Source: Desulfoluna butyratoxydans
Lineage (GTDB): Bacteria > Desulfobacterota > Desulfobacteria > Desulfobacterales > Desulfolunaceae
DNA length: 64,000 bases
Assembly (NCBI RefSeq): GCF_900699765.1
Contig: NZ_CAADHO010000001.1
Span: forward strand, 682,001 to 746,000
Direction: 5' to 3'
Both the position numbers and the translations under genes were made by a program. Of the stretch, positions 43,341 through 51,010 are shown piece by piece (positions within the stretch are counted from its first letter, which is position 1; each line of letters opens with the position of its first letter). A model generated the notes under the pieces. It was not told the DNA's origin and did no database searches. It saw only the letters and a list, made by a program, of their open reading frames with translations.

Positions 43341-44033
43341 CAGCGACCAGCTGCCGCCTTGTCGTTTTTCCTTTGTGGCACCCTTGGGCATGGGAATCTT
43401 TACAGGATCGTCGGGGCTTCGTTTGCGCAACCAGATACACCGCAAGGCCTGGCGCCAAAAGGGCTGATCAAAGGCCTCTTCACGCCACTTCTCGCCTTCC
43501 GCCACTTGTGTTTCCATGACATCCCAGGCAGCGGCATAGTCGAAGACCGGCCACCTGGCGCCTGCTTTGTAAAGGTGTTCGGGGGATGCGATTTCCAAAA
43601 GGGACGTCATCCCCTGTTCGTAATCAAAACGCTTCCAGTGAAAGCCTGCATAACAGATCTGTTCGGGATCACCGGCCCTGGTCAGGGCCTCAAGCCCCCT
43701 TGCCGCGTCAAAGGTGCTCCAGTTAAGGCCTGCAAGATAGATATACCGGGCACCGGCCCATGAAAAAAGCGCGTCCATGCCCCGTGCATAGTCAAACCCC
43801 TTCCACATCCAGCCGCATTTATAAAGGCTCTCGGCATCCCGCAACCCGATGACCGCCGTCAAGCCGTCGGCAACATCAAAACCATTCCAATGCAAACCGG
43901 CCTTGTAAATGGCCTGCCCGTCGCCCAGCACAACGAGTCGGCGAAGGCCTTCTGCCACCGAAAAATCACCACCGGCGGCTCCCATCTCAACAATTGATTC
44001 CGAATCGGTCAGCGTATGTAACGATTGTGGCAT
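43338..44033 (-). CDS. Protein of five-plus tandem 28-residue repeats
   Basis: 231 aa from ATG 44033 (GGGAG eight bases upstream). Residues 24-163 are five consecutive units of exactly 28 residues: FSVAEGL...WNG, FDVADGL...WKG, FDYARGM...WST, FDAARGL...WKR, FDYEQGM...WPV, with a sixth decayed one. Pattern: FD-x3-G(L/M)-x-A(L)-x-G(D)-x-E-x-I/LY-x-AG-x2-W. No family is recognised; a solenoid is expected. It follows the MoxR/VWA genes on the same strand, and its stop lies at a RAYT-type repeat, so its C-terminus may have been cut. Confidence 0.8.
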   Translation of the reverse strand: MPQSLHTLTDSESIVEMGAAGGDFSVAEGLRRLVVLGDGQAIYKAGLHWNGFDVADGLTAVIGLRDAESLYKCGWMWKGFDYARGMDALFSWAGARYIYLAGLNWSTFDAARGLEALTRAGDPEQICYAGFHWKRFDYEQGMTSLLEIASPEHLYKAGARWPVFDYAAAWDVMETQVAEGEKWREEAFDQPFWRQALRCIWLRKRSPDDPVKIPMPKGATKEKRQGGSWSL

Positions 44034-44108
44034 ATGCTTTGCTCCCAAAAGCCGTGCACCCTGAAGGTTTCACCAAGAGCCCGGGTGGTTGTCGTGGGTG
44101 AATAGAAA

Positions 44109-44127
44109 AATTTGCCTGTCCCCTTTT
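44109..44127 (-). repeat. GGGGACAGGC repeat after the VWA gene
   Basis: TTTGCCTGTCCCCTTTTACT; the VWA gene's TAA stop (44135-44137) precedes it by a few bases. Confidence 0.7.
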
Positions 44128-44134
44128 ACTCCTT

Positions 44135-45490
44135 TTACTTCCGTTCCAGCCTGACGACGTCGCCGAAGGGGGCGTGGAAGCCCTGGGCCGTGGAAGGAAG
44201 GAGCCACAGGGTCCGCTGGTAGGGGAGCAGCCGCTCCAGGTCGTAGATCTCCCCGTCGGTGATCACCACCACCATCTCCCGGTGGTTAAGGAGATAACGA
44301 TTGAACAGGGCAGAAAAGAAGGTGGTGCCGCTGTTTCCCGAACGGATCAGGCGCCAGTCGCCGCGCCGGTAGGTGCACACCCGCGTTTCGCTTCCCCCTT
44401 TGACAAAGCGGTCGCCCTGTTTTTCCGGTACGAAAAGGGTCTCGTCGATGCACAGCAGGTTGATGCGGTACCCGTCCAGAAGGGACTCCACAGCCCCGAA
44501 GGCCTCTTCGATCTGCTCGGGCCGCGTCACCATGGAGGCGGAAAGGTCCACCACCACGGTCAACAGCTTCTTGTCCACATAATGGCGCCCGGCAGAGTAG
44601 ATCCCTTCCGTAAAATAACGCCTGTTAAACCGGGCGGAGCTGTACTCCCACTCCCGCGACGGGGTACCCCGGGCCACGATGGTGCGGATCTTGCATTTCA
44701 AAGGGGAGATGTCCACCTTTGCCACCTGCTGGATCAGGGTGCTGATCTCCCGGACCAGCCGCTCGTCCCGCGCCTTGACATCCTGGCCGGAGAGCGTCAG
44801 GGCCTCACGGACATTCTTCCGTATCCTCACGGCGGCCGAAGCATCTTCCATGCGATGCACCCCCGTGGGAAGCTGCTGGCCCTGCCCCGGCGAGAGGCAC
44901 CACTCCCCGTCTTCCGCCCTGCCCTCCTCATCCGGCGTCATGGGTGCAGGCTCCGGATGGCCCGATTGCTCCCGGCTTTTGCTCGGCCGGAAATTCTCCT
45001 TGAGGCCTTCGGCAAAATCCCCCATAACGGTGGGCTCATCCGTCTTCAAGAAACGGTACACACTCTCCCATGAAGGGTCGCTCTCCCCGGTTTTTTCGTA
45101 AAATTCGCCGGGAATCCGTGGCAATCCCTCCGGAAGCGTAAGCGTTGCCTCACCCGTAGAAAAAAAGGTCCCACGGTGGTCGTCCATCCAGGAGTTGATC
45201 ACCATGTCCTGGGCCATGTTCTGAAGGTACGGGTGCTCATCCCGAAAGCCGCGATGATCGTGCCCGAACACCGCGTGCATCATCTCATGGACCAGGAGCC
45301 CCATGCGCTCCTCCATGAAGAGCCCCTCGATGAACACACCGTTGTACAGAAGGGTCACCCGCCCCGATCGAACGGTAAGGGCCAGGGTGGGCAGACTGTT
45401 GTCCTCGACAAAGGAGACCAGCTGGTAAAAGTAGGAGGTGAACCGACTGCGCTTCCAAAGCTCCTTCAACAGGGAATCCCAGGGGGTCAT
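44135..45490 (-). CDS. Metallopeptidase-like plus VWA-like protein (DUF2201 type)
   Basis: 451 aa. The N-terminal part has a zincin motif LLVHEMMHAVFGH (HExxH with a further His), the middle is charged and variable (about 160-240), and the C-terminal ~180 residues are a VWA-like fold with VVVDLSASM and VVITDGEIYD in place of DxSxS. It starts ATGA over the stop of the AAA+ gene, so it is its partner. MoxR/VWA pairs act as chaperone-like remodelers; here the added HExxH suggests proteolysis (inference). Confidence 0.88.
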   Translation of the reverse strand: MTPWDSLLKELWKRSRFTSYFYQLVSFVEDNSLPTLALTVRSGRVTLLYNGVFIEGLFMEERMGLLVHEMMHAVFGHDHRGFRDEHPYLQNMAQDMVINSWMDDHRGTFFSTGEATLTLPEGLPRIPGEFYEKTGESDPSWESVYRFLKTDEPTVMGDFAEGLKENFRPSKSREQSGHPEPAPMTPDEEGRAEDGEWCLSPGQGQQLPTGVHRMEDASAAVRIRKNVREALTLSGQDVKARDERLVREISTLIQQVAKVDISPLKCKIRTIVARGTPSREWEYSSARFNRRYFTEGIYSAGRHYVDKKLLTVVVDLSASMVTRPEQIEEAFGAVESLLDGYRINLLCIDETLFVPEKQGDRFVKGGSETRVCTYRRGDWRLIRSGNSGTTFFSALFNRYLLNHREMVVVITDGEIYDLERLLPYQRTLWLLPSTAQGFHAPFGDVVRLERK

Positions 45491-46653
45491 GCCGGTACCT
45501 TCTCCCCGTCAAACACCACGTCGGTGAGCAACGAAAGGATCTCTTCCTGCTCCTGTCCCTGGGACACAGCCCGCACCGCATCGGGAATCTGAGAAAAGAC
45601 GCCGCACTCCCTGAGCAGCATAAGGAAAAAGCTCACGCGCGCATCGGCTCGGGACGCCGCCACATACCGGAGCAGACACCCCAAAGGCTCCAGGAGCCCT
45701 TCATCCCCGGCCGTTTTTTTCTCGCGGATGCGCGTCACCGCCCCGGATACAGCCCAGAGCAGGTCCTCAACAGGCACCTCCCCTGCCTTGAACCGGGCAA
45801 AGGCCCCGGCATCGCCGGAAAGCACCTCATGGGTGCTCAGCTGCCTGGGGGTAAGAATCTGGGTAACGAAATCCGAAGCGGCCAGCTCCCCCACCAGAGA
45901 GGCCAGGACCTTTTCCACGGCCCGGCGCCCTTCCCCGGCAAGGGCTCTGTAAAGAGCGTCTTCGTCTTCCAGGCCGTAAGAGAGACAAAGGGCCTGAGAG
46001 GCCTGGTGCCACCCCCTGGGGTTCGGGTGAATGGCCGCCGCATCCCAGAGCCGCTCGGGAAACCGGGAGATGTACCGGACCACCGTGGGGTGGATGCCGC
46101 TTTTGCGCGCCCAGTTCAGCCAGTGCTCGGCCAGGGGTTTCAGGTGAAAGATCCCCAGGCGCCCGTCCAGGGCGCTGTCGTCAAAATCGGTGATGTGGGT
46201 GTGATCCTCCTCCCCCAGGTTGCCTGCAATGACGATGACCGTCTTTTCTGGCAGCAGGTGCTCTCCGCAGCGCCCCTCGGTGATCACCTGGAACAGGGTC
46301 TGGATCACCGTGGGATGGGCCCGGTTCGCTTCGTCCAGGAACCACACAATGCCGTCAAATCCTTCAGGCACCTCTTCAGGAGGAATGAACCGTGGGCGGT
46401 AATAGACCATGCGCCGGTTTTCATGGTCCGGCACCGGGTAGCCCCCCAGATCGATATTCTCCTTGAAGGCAAGCCGGGTATCGATGAAATACCGGTTCTT
46501 GCGCTCCGCCGCCTGCTTGACGATGGATGACTTCCCGATCCCCGGATGCCCCACGATCTTCACGGCATAGTTCACCTGGCCGTCGGCGTCCAGATAGTGG
46601 TCCAGAATCTCTGCCATCTCCCCTGCATCCACCTCCACCGGTCGTTTCTGCAT
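45487..46653 (-). CDS. MoxR-type AAA+ ATPase
   Basis: 388 aa from ATG 46653 (GAGGGT just upstream; the frame's earlier start lacks a site). Walker A GHPGIGKSS, Walker B IVWFLDEANRA, and sensor IAGNL. The C-terminal ~150 residues are helical. It shares a four-base overlap with the metallopeptidase-VWA gene; the two, with the 28-residue-repeat gene, form one unit on the minus strand. Confidence 0.9.
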   Translation of the reverse strand: MQKRPVEVDAGEMAEILDHYLDADGQVNYAVKIVGHPGIGKSSIVKQAAERKNRYFIDTRLAFKENIDLGGYPVPDHENRRMVYYRPRFIPPEEVPEGFDGIVWFLDEANRAHPTVIQTLFQVITEGRCGEHLLPEKTVIVIAGNLGEEDHTHITDFDDSALDGRLGIFHLKPLAEHWLNWARKSGIHPTVVRYISRFPERLWDAAAIHPNPRGWHQASQALCLSYGLEDEDALYRALAGEGRRAVEKVLASLVGELAASDFVTQILTPRQLSTHEVLSGDAGAFARFKAGEVPVEDLLWAVSGAVTRIREKKTAGDEGLLEPLGCLLRYVAASRADARVSFFLMLLRECGVFSQIPDAVRAVSQGQEQEEILSLLTDVVFDGEKVPA

Positions 46654-46845
46654 ACCCTCACTGCCTTTCTGCGGGCAGCCGTGATGCCGCCCATGCACGT
46701 CTTCTGTTCCTGCGTAACGGCCCCGGGGCAAAGACCTATTTCACACGCCCCCAAACGCCATCAATGTTCACACGATCAGTACATCATACACCATTTAGAA
46801 TAACCATTCTACCCACGATGCTGCGCACCCCGGGACGGACCCGCT

Positions 46846-46875
46846 TTGACACACACCGAATCCACATGGTAAATT
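46846..46875 (+). promoter_or_regulatory. Sigma-70 promoter of the esterase-like lipoprotein
   Basis: TTGACA (46846-46851) and TAAATT (46870-46875) are 18 bp apart, with predicted start near 46883. The rest of the ~310-bp gap holds no gene. Confidence 0.6.
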
Positions 46876-46963
46876 AAACAATTACACACCCCCGATCCGC
46901 AAGGACCTCAATCCCTTGCGAAGCCCTTCCGACCCATCCACCACACACCATGGAGAATGCCCC

Positions 46964-47863
46964 ATGCCCCTGAAACCCTTGCTTGCATGCCTGCTGCTGA
47001 TCAGTGTGCTGCTCATGGCGGGATGTGATGATGAGTACACCGAAGATCCCGGCGGCTCCCTGGGCCCCGGCAACTGGAAGCTCACCCTCTCGTACGAAGG
47101 AAAAACACGGCCGGTCTACCTGCATGTTCCCTCAGGATACCGGGCAGCAGCACCCCTTCCCCTGCTGCTCTCCTTCCACGGCCATCGGGACACCCCGGCG
47201 GGGCAGGCGGAAAAAGACGGGTTCCCCCACCTTGCGGACCGCGAGCCGTTTATCGTGGCCTACCCCAAAGGCTCGGGAACGCCGGGCCTCCTGGGCTGGA
47301 ACGCCGGTCCGGCCTGCTGCGGCCAGGCTGAGAACAACAACGTCGACGACGTGGGCTTTACGCGGCACCTCGTGGCCCACCTTCAAACCCGCTGCGCCAT
47401 CGATGCCGATAGAATCTACGCCCACGGCCACGCCAACGGCGGGGGCATGGCCCACAGGCTGGGCCGGGAAGCCCCGGATCTCTTTGCCGCTGTCTCCGTC
47501 TCCTCCATGCCGGTCCTCGTGCCCGACATCACACCGGACTACCCCATCCCCGTCATCCACTTCCACGGCACCTCAGACAACACCATCGCCTACGCCGGCG
47601 GCACCATTCCCCTGGAAGACGCCCCATACATGGGCGCCGAGGAGAGCTTTGCCGACTGGTGCAACAAAAACGGCTGCGCCGAAGGGGCTGCCGAACTCCA
47701 CTTTCACGGGGCGAGCTGGTGCACCACCACCAGTGCCTGCGACGACGGGGTCACCGTCACCCTCTGCACCCTGAAAGGCGGCGGACACAACGCCCTCTAC
47801 GAACACGGCGACATCTCTGTCAGCCAGATGTCCTGGGACTTTATGACAGGGTCCACGCCATAA
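46964..47863 (+). CDS. Esterase/PHB-depolymerase-fold lipoprotein lacking the nucleophile serine
   Basis: 299 aa from ATG 46964 (GGAG upstream), lipobox LMAGC (Cys21). The fold is that of LpqC-type feruloyl esterases and PHB depolymerases: LLLSFHGHRD, HFHGTSDNTIAYAGG (Asp205) and KGGGHNALYEHG (His). But the elbow normally written GxSxG reads G-H-A-N-G (155-159): Ala157 replaces serine (codon GCC). Eight or more cysteines suggest disulfides. It is either a binding pseudoenzyme or uses another nucleophile. Confidence 0.85.
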   Translation: MPLKPLLACLLLISVLLMAGCDDEYTEDPGGSLGPGNWKLTLSYEGKTRPVYLHVPSGYRAAAPLPLLLSFHGHRDTPAGQAEKDGFPHLADREPFIVAYPKGSGTPGLLGWNAGPACCGQAENNNVDDVGFTRHLVAHLQTRCAIDADRIYAHGHANGGGMAHRLGREAPDLFAAVSVSSMPVLVPDITPDYPIPVIHFHGTSDNTIAYAGGTIPLEDAPYMGAEESFADWCNKNGCAEGAAELHFHGASWCTTTSACDDGVTVTLCTLKGGGHNALYEHGDISVSQMSWDFMTGSTP

Positions 47864-47915
47864 TCCCCCAAGCGAAAAGAAGGCTTTCTGTGGTTAACGT
47901 GAGTTAATAAAAGCA

Positions 47916-48033
47916 GGCCTCCGGCGGCCAGGTGGGGGCACCTGGAAGCCCTGTGGCGAATGCATGGAGGCAGCCATTTTGCGTGCGTTATCAGAGCATT
48001 CGCATGAGGTGTGACATCTGGCAACCGCCTTCG
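47916..48033 (-). repeat. Module D plus a single copy of the 189-bp-family unit
   Basis: GGCCTCCGGCGGCCAGGTG hairpin followed by CCCTGTGGCGAATGCATGG..., the inverse of the third tandem unit at 32920-33047. Confidence 0.75.
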
Positions 48034-48090
48034 ATGGTTAAAGTCTGATGAATCACAGGGTCAAGAGGGCTCAGGAAAAAACAAAAGCAA

Positions 48091-48261
48091 TGCCTCCGGC
48101 GGCGAGGTGTACCACCTCGAAAGCAGGTTGCGAATGAGCTTTCCCCTTCGTTCCTCAGGGAAAATCTCATTCGCTATTGATTCAAATTAAACCGAATCTG
48201 TTTTTAAAACCTGTTTATTAAACTTTTTAAAAGTTTAGCCCCGGCAGGGCCGCCGGAGGCA
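48091..48261. repeat. Composite element: module A (plus) joined to module B (minus)
   Basis: It starts TGCCTCCGGCGG, hairpin CGAGGTG-TAC-CACCTCG. Variable stem GCGAATGAG (48130-48138) / CTCATTCGC (48166-48174) encloses a 27-nt loop with CCTTCGTTCCTCAGG. It then runs to the inverse of module B, ending CCGCCGGAGGCA at 48261. The whole 47864-48274 gap is repeat-derived. Confidence 0.75.
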
Positions 48262-48274
48262 AAGGAACAAACAC

Positions 48275-48928
48275 TTACTCGAGCATAAATCGTTCGGCCT
48301 GCTTTGTCACCGGATCCCTGCCCACCATTTCCCGCCCCTTCAGGGTCAGGGTCATGAGGCCCCGTTGCCGTGAGATGCTGACCACCCCCGTGTCTTCAAG
48401 GGTAATGAGAGTCCCGTCCACCGTCTTCTTCGGCAGGTTGGAGGCGTAGGCGTTTTTCAGGGAAACGGTGTAATGGGGATGAGCCGCATGGGCCAGGAGC
48501 CCTGCGGCCAGGTTCAGGTCAACCTGCTCACCCGCATTGAAAAAATACCCCAAAAGGGTTCTCAGGTAGTGGTACGTAAAATGGGGCAGCGCCAGAATAA
48601 AACCGCCTGTCATATGAGCCCTTTCCATGTCATCTTTTTGGCTAAACGGGTTGGATTTCATCCCGAAATCATAGGATGTTCTGGGCTGGTAAAAGAATCC
48701 CACCACCATCAAAAGCACAAAGAAGCCACCGTAAAGCCTCCAAAACCAGTCCTCCACCACCTTCTGGTCCACCTCCAGGCAAAACAGCACCACACATTTC
48801 AGTATAATTCCGGCGCCCACATACCCCACAACAGCCAGCAGACCGCCCCACAGCAAGCCGGAAAGGGTTTCACGACGCGCAGCTTTCAACTGATCGGCCA
48901 GCGCCTTTTTGATGGTACCATGATCCAT
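48275..48928 (-). CDS. Hypothetical two-helix membrane protein
   Basis: 217 aa from ATG 48928 (AGGAG five bases upstream). Two membrane segments in the first third (LLWGGLLAVVGYVGAGIILKCVVLF and LYGGFFVLLMVVGFFY) and a soluble C-terminal part with a winged-helix look (TLEDTGVVSISRQRGLMTLTLKGREMV). No family recognised. Confidence 0.75.
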   Translation of the reverse strand: MDHGTIKKALADQLKAARRETLSGLLWGGLLAVVGYVGAGIILKCVVLFCLEVDQKVVEDWFWRLYGGFFVLLMVVGFFYQPRTSYDFGMKSNPFSQKDDMERAHMTGGFILALPHFTYHYLRTLLGYFFNAGEQVDLNLAAGLLAHAAHPHYTVSLKNAYASNLPKKTVDGTLITLEDTGVVSISRQRGLMTLTLKGREMVGRDPVTKQAERFMLE

Positions 48929-48996
48929 GGTGACTCCTGCCAATTCAACGGCCCTTTTTTTAATCCGCGGCCAGGGTTACCTTCGCCAGTATGTCG

Positions 48997-49011
48997 CCCG
49001 GATATGTCACG
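48997..49011 (-). repeat. ATATCCGGG motif copy 3 (one mismatch)
   Basis: CGTGACATATCCGGG on the minus strand, directly after the stop codon of the 49012-50805 gene. Confidence 0.5.
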
Positions 49012-50805
49012 TTAGTACTTCCACTTCATCAAGGCCTCCATTCCTTTTTCCTCAATCGCCTGCTGCCTTTTCGCGCGCTCTTTTTCCACCGCAGAAAGAA
49101 ACCGATCCACGGCCAGTGCCTCCCGCCCCAGGCTCTCCTCCAGAAACACCACAGGAGACATCATCCGCTGCTGCGCCACGGCAAGCTCCTCCTCCAGCAA
49201 CACGCCATGGCGCCTGAGGCGCCGCTCCACCTCCTCCTTGAGCCCCTGGGCCACCCGCTCTGATTCCCGGGCCACGGCCTCGTCAAAGCGCACGGCAAGG
49301 TACGCATCCAGATTGCTCTCCAGTTCCCAGCGCCCCTGTCCACCGTCAAAGGTCATGACCGCGCGCACCTCCAGAAAAGGAACCCGTGCCAGGGACTCTT
49401 CCAGGGCCCGGCGCAGCCAGCCCAGCCCCCCGCCGTCCCCCGTCACCGTGGCACCGGTAAGGGTCACAAGAGTCTCCACCCGGGCCTCCTGTCCCAGCAT
49501 CCGGTAAGCCATGCGAACGTCTGCCACCCCCTGGGTCAGATGGACGCCCGGCGCCAGGACCACCTCCTCCGCCGGGACCCCCTGGGCATGGATTATCCCC
49601 CCCTGATCACAGGCGTCCCCGGGGCAACCGGCCCTGCCCGTCACCTTCAGCCGCCCCGCCTCGGGCAACGCCTCCCCCTCCAAATCAAAGGTAAACGGCT
49701 CCTCCCCTTGGTCCCTAAGGCTGGATAGCCCGGCAGCGGTGCCGGTCATGGAAAACGCCCCCAGCTCCATGGCCACGGCAGCCTGATCGATCCACAGCTT
49801 CGACCAAGGCCCCGCAGCCCCTTGGGTCCCATTCTCTTTCAGGGCACAGACCAGGGTCCCCAAGCTCTCCAGCCCCTCCACCGCAGGCCCCGTTACCCGG
49901 GCCAGATGATACGAAAAAAGGATCGCCGCCACATCCTGCAGCCCGGAATCCCCCGGCCTGACCATGGCCCGGGCTGTTTCAACGTCCCGGGCCACCCAAC
50001 CGGGGTACGCTGCGGTCCACCGCCCGAGGCGGGAGAGCTCGGCCTCGGCCGTGGCTTTCTCTTTAGCCAGCTCATCACCTAAAGTTTCCAGCTCTTTCTT
50101 GAGGCCCTGGCCTCTCTCCGCCATGGCCGACAGGGCTTCCATGGTCTCTGCTGCGGCGGGATCCTCGCCCTCAAGGGCCTCTGCAATGGCCGTCAGCCGC
50201 TTTTTATAATCACGGCCCCGGAGATGCCATTGCCACCGGGCCGACCGTGCCTGCATATCGGCCCGGGCCCGGTCCACCTGTGCCGGGGTCTGAAACGACA
50301 CCGCCCCCATCACCCCACGCACTGTCTCCGGGCTTCCCCGGTCAACCATTGCCAACCCCGGCAGTTCCTTTGCCTCCTCTTCCAGCTGCCTTCGCAACCA
50401 GAGAGACAGACGATCCGAAGGTGTCCCGGCCACAGAGGACGGGTCCGTCACCCGAGCCTTCACCCGGCGTGCGCCCCCCACCACCACCCCTCCGGTGGTC
50501 AGGCTCTCCACCTTGAGGCACCCCTTCAGCAGCGGAGGCCCGGCAAGGGTCAGGCGTCCGGGCCCGGTTTCCACAACGTTCTTCCAGGGGTCCCGGGCAT
50601 CAGCCACCACCAGCCGGTCCCAGGCAAGCTCAAGGCCGAAGGGCCCGGCTTTCACGCCCTCCACAGACACCTCAGCACCCACCAGGGACTCGGCACCTCG
50701 GGTGAGGGCATAATCCGCAAGGGGATTCCGGAACAGCCAGAGCAGCGCCCCGGCCACGACGGGCAGGCTCACAACCGCGGCCAGTGCAATCAACCATTTT
50801 TTCAT
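49012..50805 (-). CDS. TIGR03545-like envelope protein (AsmA-like)
   Basis: 597 aa from ATG 50805. One N-terminal membrane anchor (KKWLIALAAVVSLPVVAGALLWLF), then LGA-type beta-rich region VSVEGVKAGPFGLELAWDRLVVAD, a central coiled coil (ALSAMAERGQGLKKELETLGDELAKEKATAEAELSRLGR) and a second coiled-coil end. This matches the TIGR03545/AsmA-like group that spans or tethers the envelope. Function unknown. It lies next to two secreted proteins but with a ~200-bp gap. Confidence 0.75.
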   Translation of the reverse strand: MKKWLIALAAVVSLPVVAGALLWLFRNPLADYALTRGAESLVGAEVSVEGVKAGPFGLELAWDRLVVADARDPWKNVVETGPGRLTLAGPPLLKGCLKVESLTTGGVVVGGARRVKARVTDPSSVAGTPSDRLSLWLRRQLEEEAKELPGLAMVDRGSPETVRGVMGAVSFQTPAQVDRARADMQARSARWQWHLRGRDYKKRLTAIAEALEGEDPAAAETMEALSAMAERGQGLKKELETLGDELAKEKATAEAELSRLGRWTAAYPGWVARDVETARAMVRPGDSGLQDVAAILFSYHLARVTGPAVEGLESLGTLVCALKENGTQGAAGPWSKLWIDQAAVAMELGAFSMTGTAAGLSSLRDQGEEPFTFDLEGEALPEAGRLKVTGRAGCPGDACDQGGIIHAQGVPAEEVVLAPGVHLTQGVADVRMAYRMLGQEARVETLVTLTGATVTGDGGGLGWLRRALEESLARVPFLEVRAVMTFDGGQGRWELESNLDAYLAVRFDEAVARESERVAQGLKEEVERRLRRHGVLLEEELAVAQQRMMSPVVFLEESLGREALAVDRFLSAVEKERAKRQQAIEEKGMEALMKWKY

Positions 50806-51010
50806 GGGGCCCCCTTCATCAGGCTGGACAAAAACAGGTATGCATACACGACAAGGACACCGGTACGGCCAGGGCACAGGTATCCTTACTTAAAAAATAT
50901 GCATCATTCGCACAAAAAAGGAAAGAAGGAGGAGGAAGGCTCCCCGGTAAGGCATCGTCCCCACCGAGGGCCACGCACGTGACCGCGCACAGCAAAACGC
51001 AACAGGGCTA

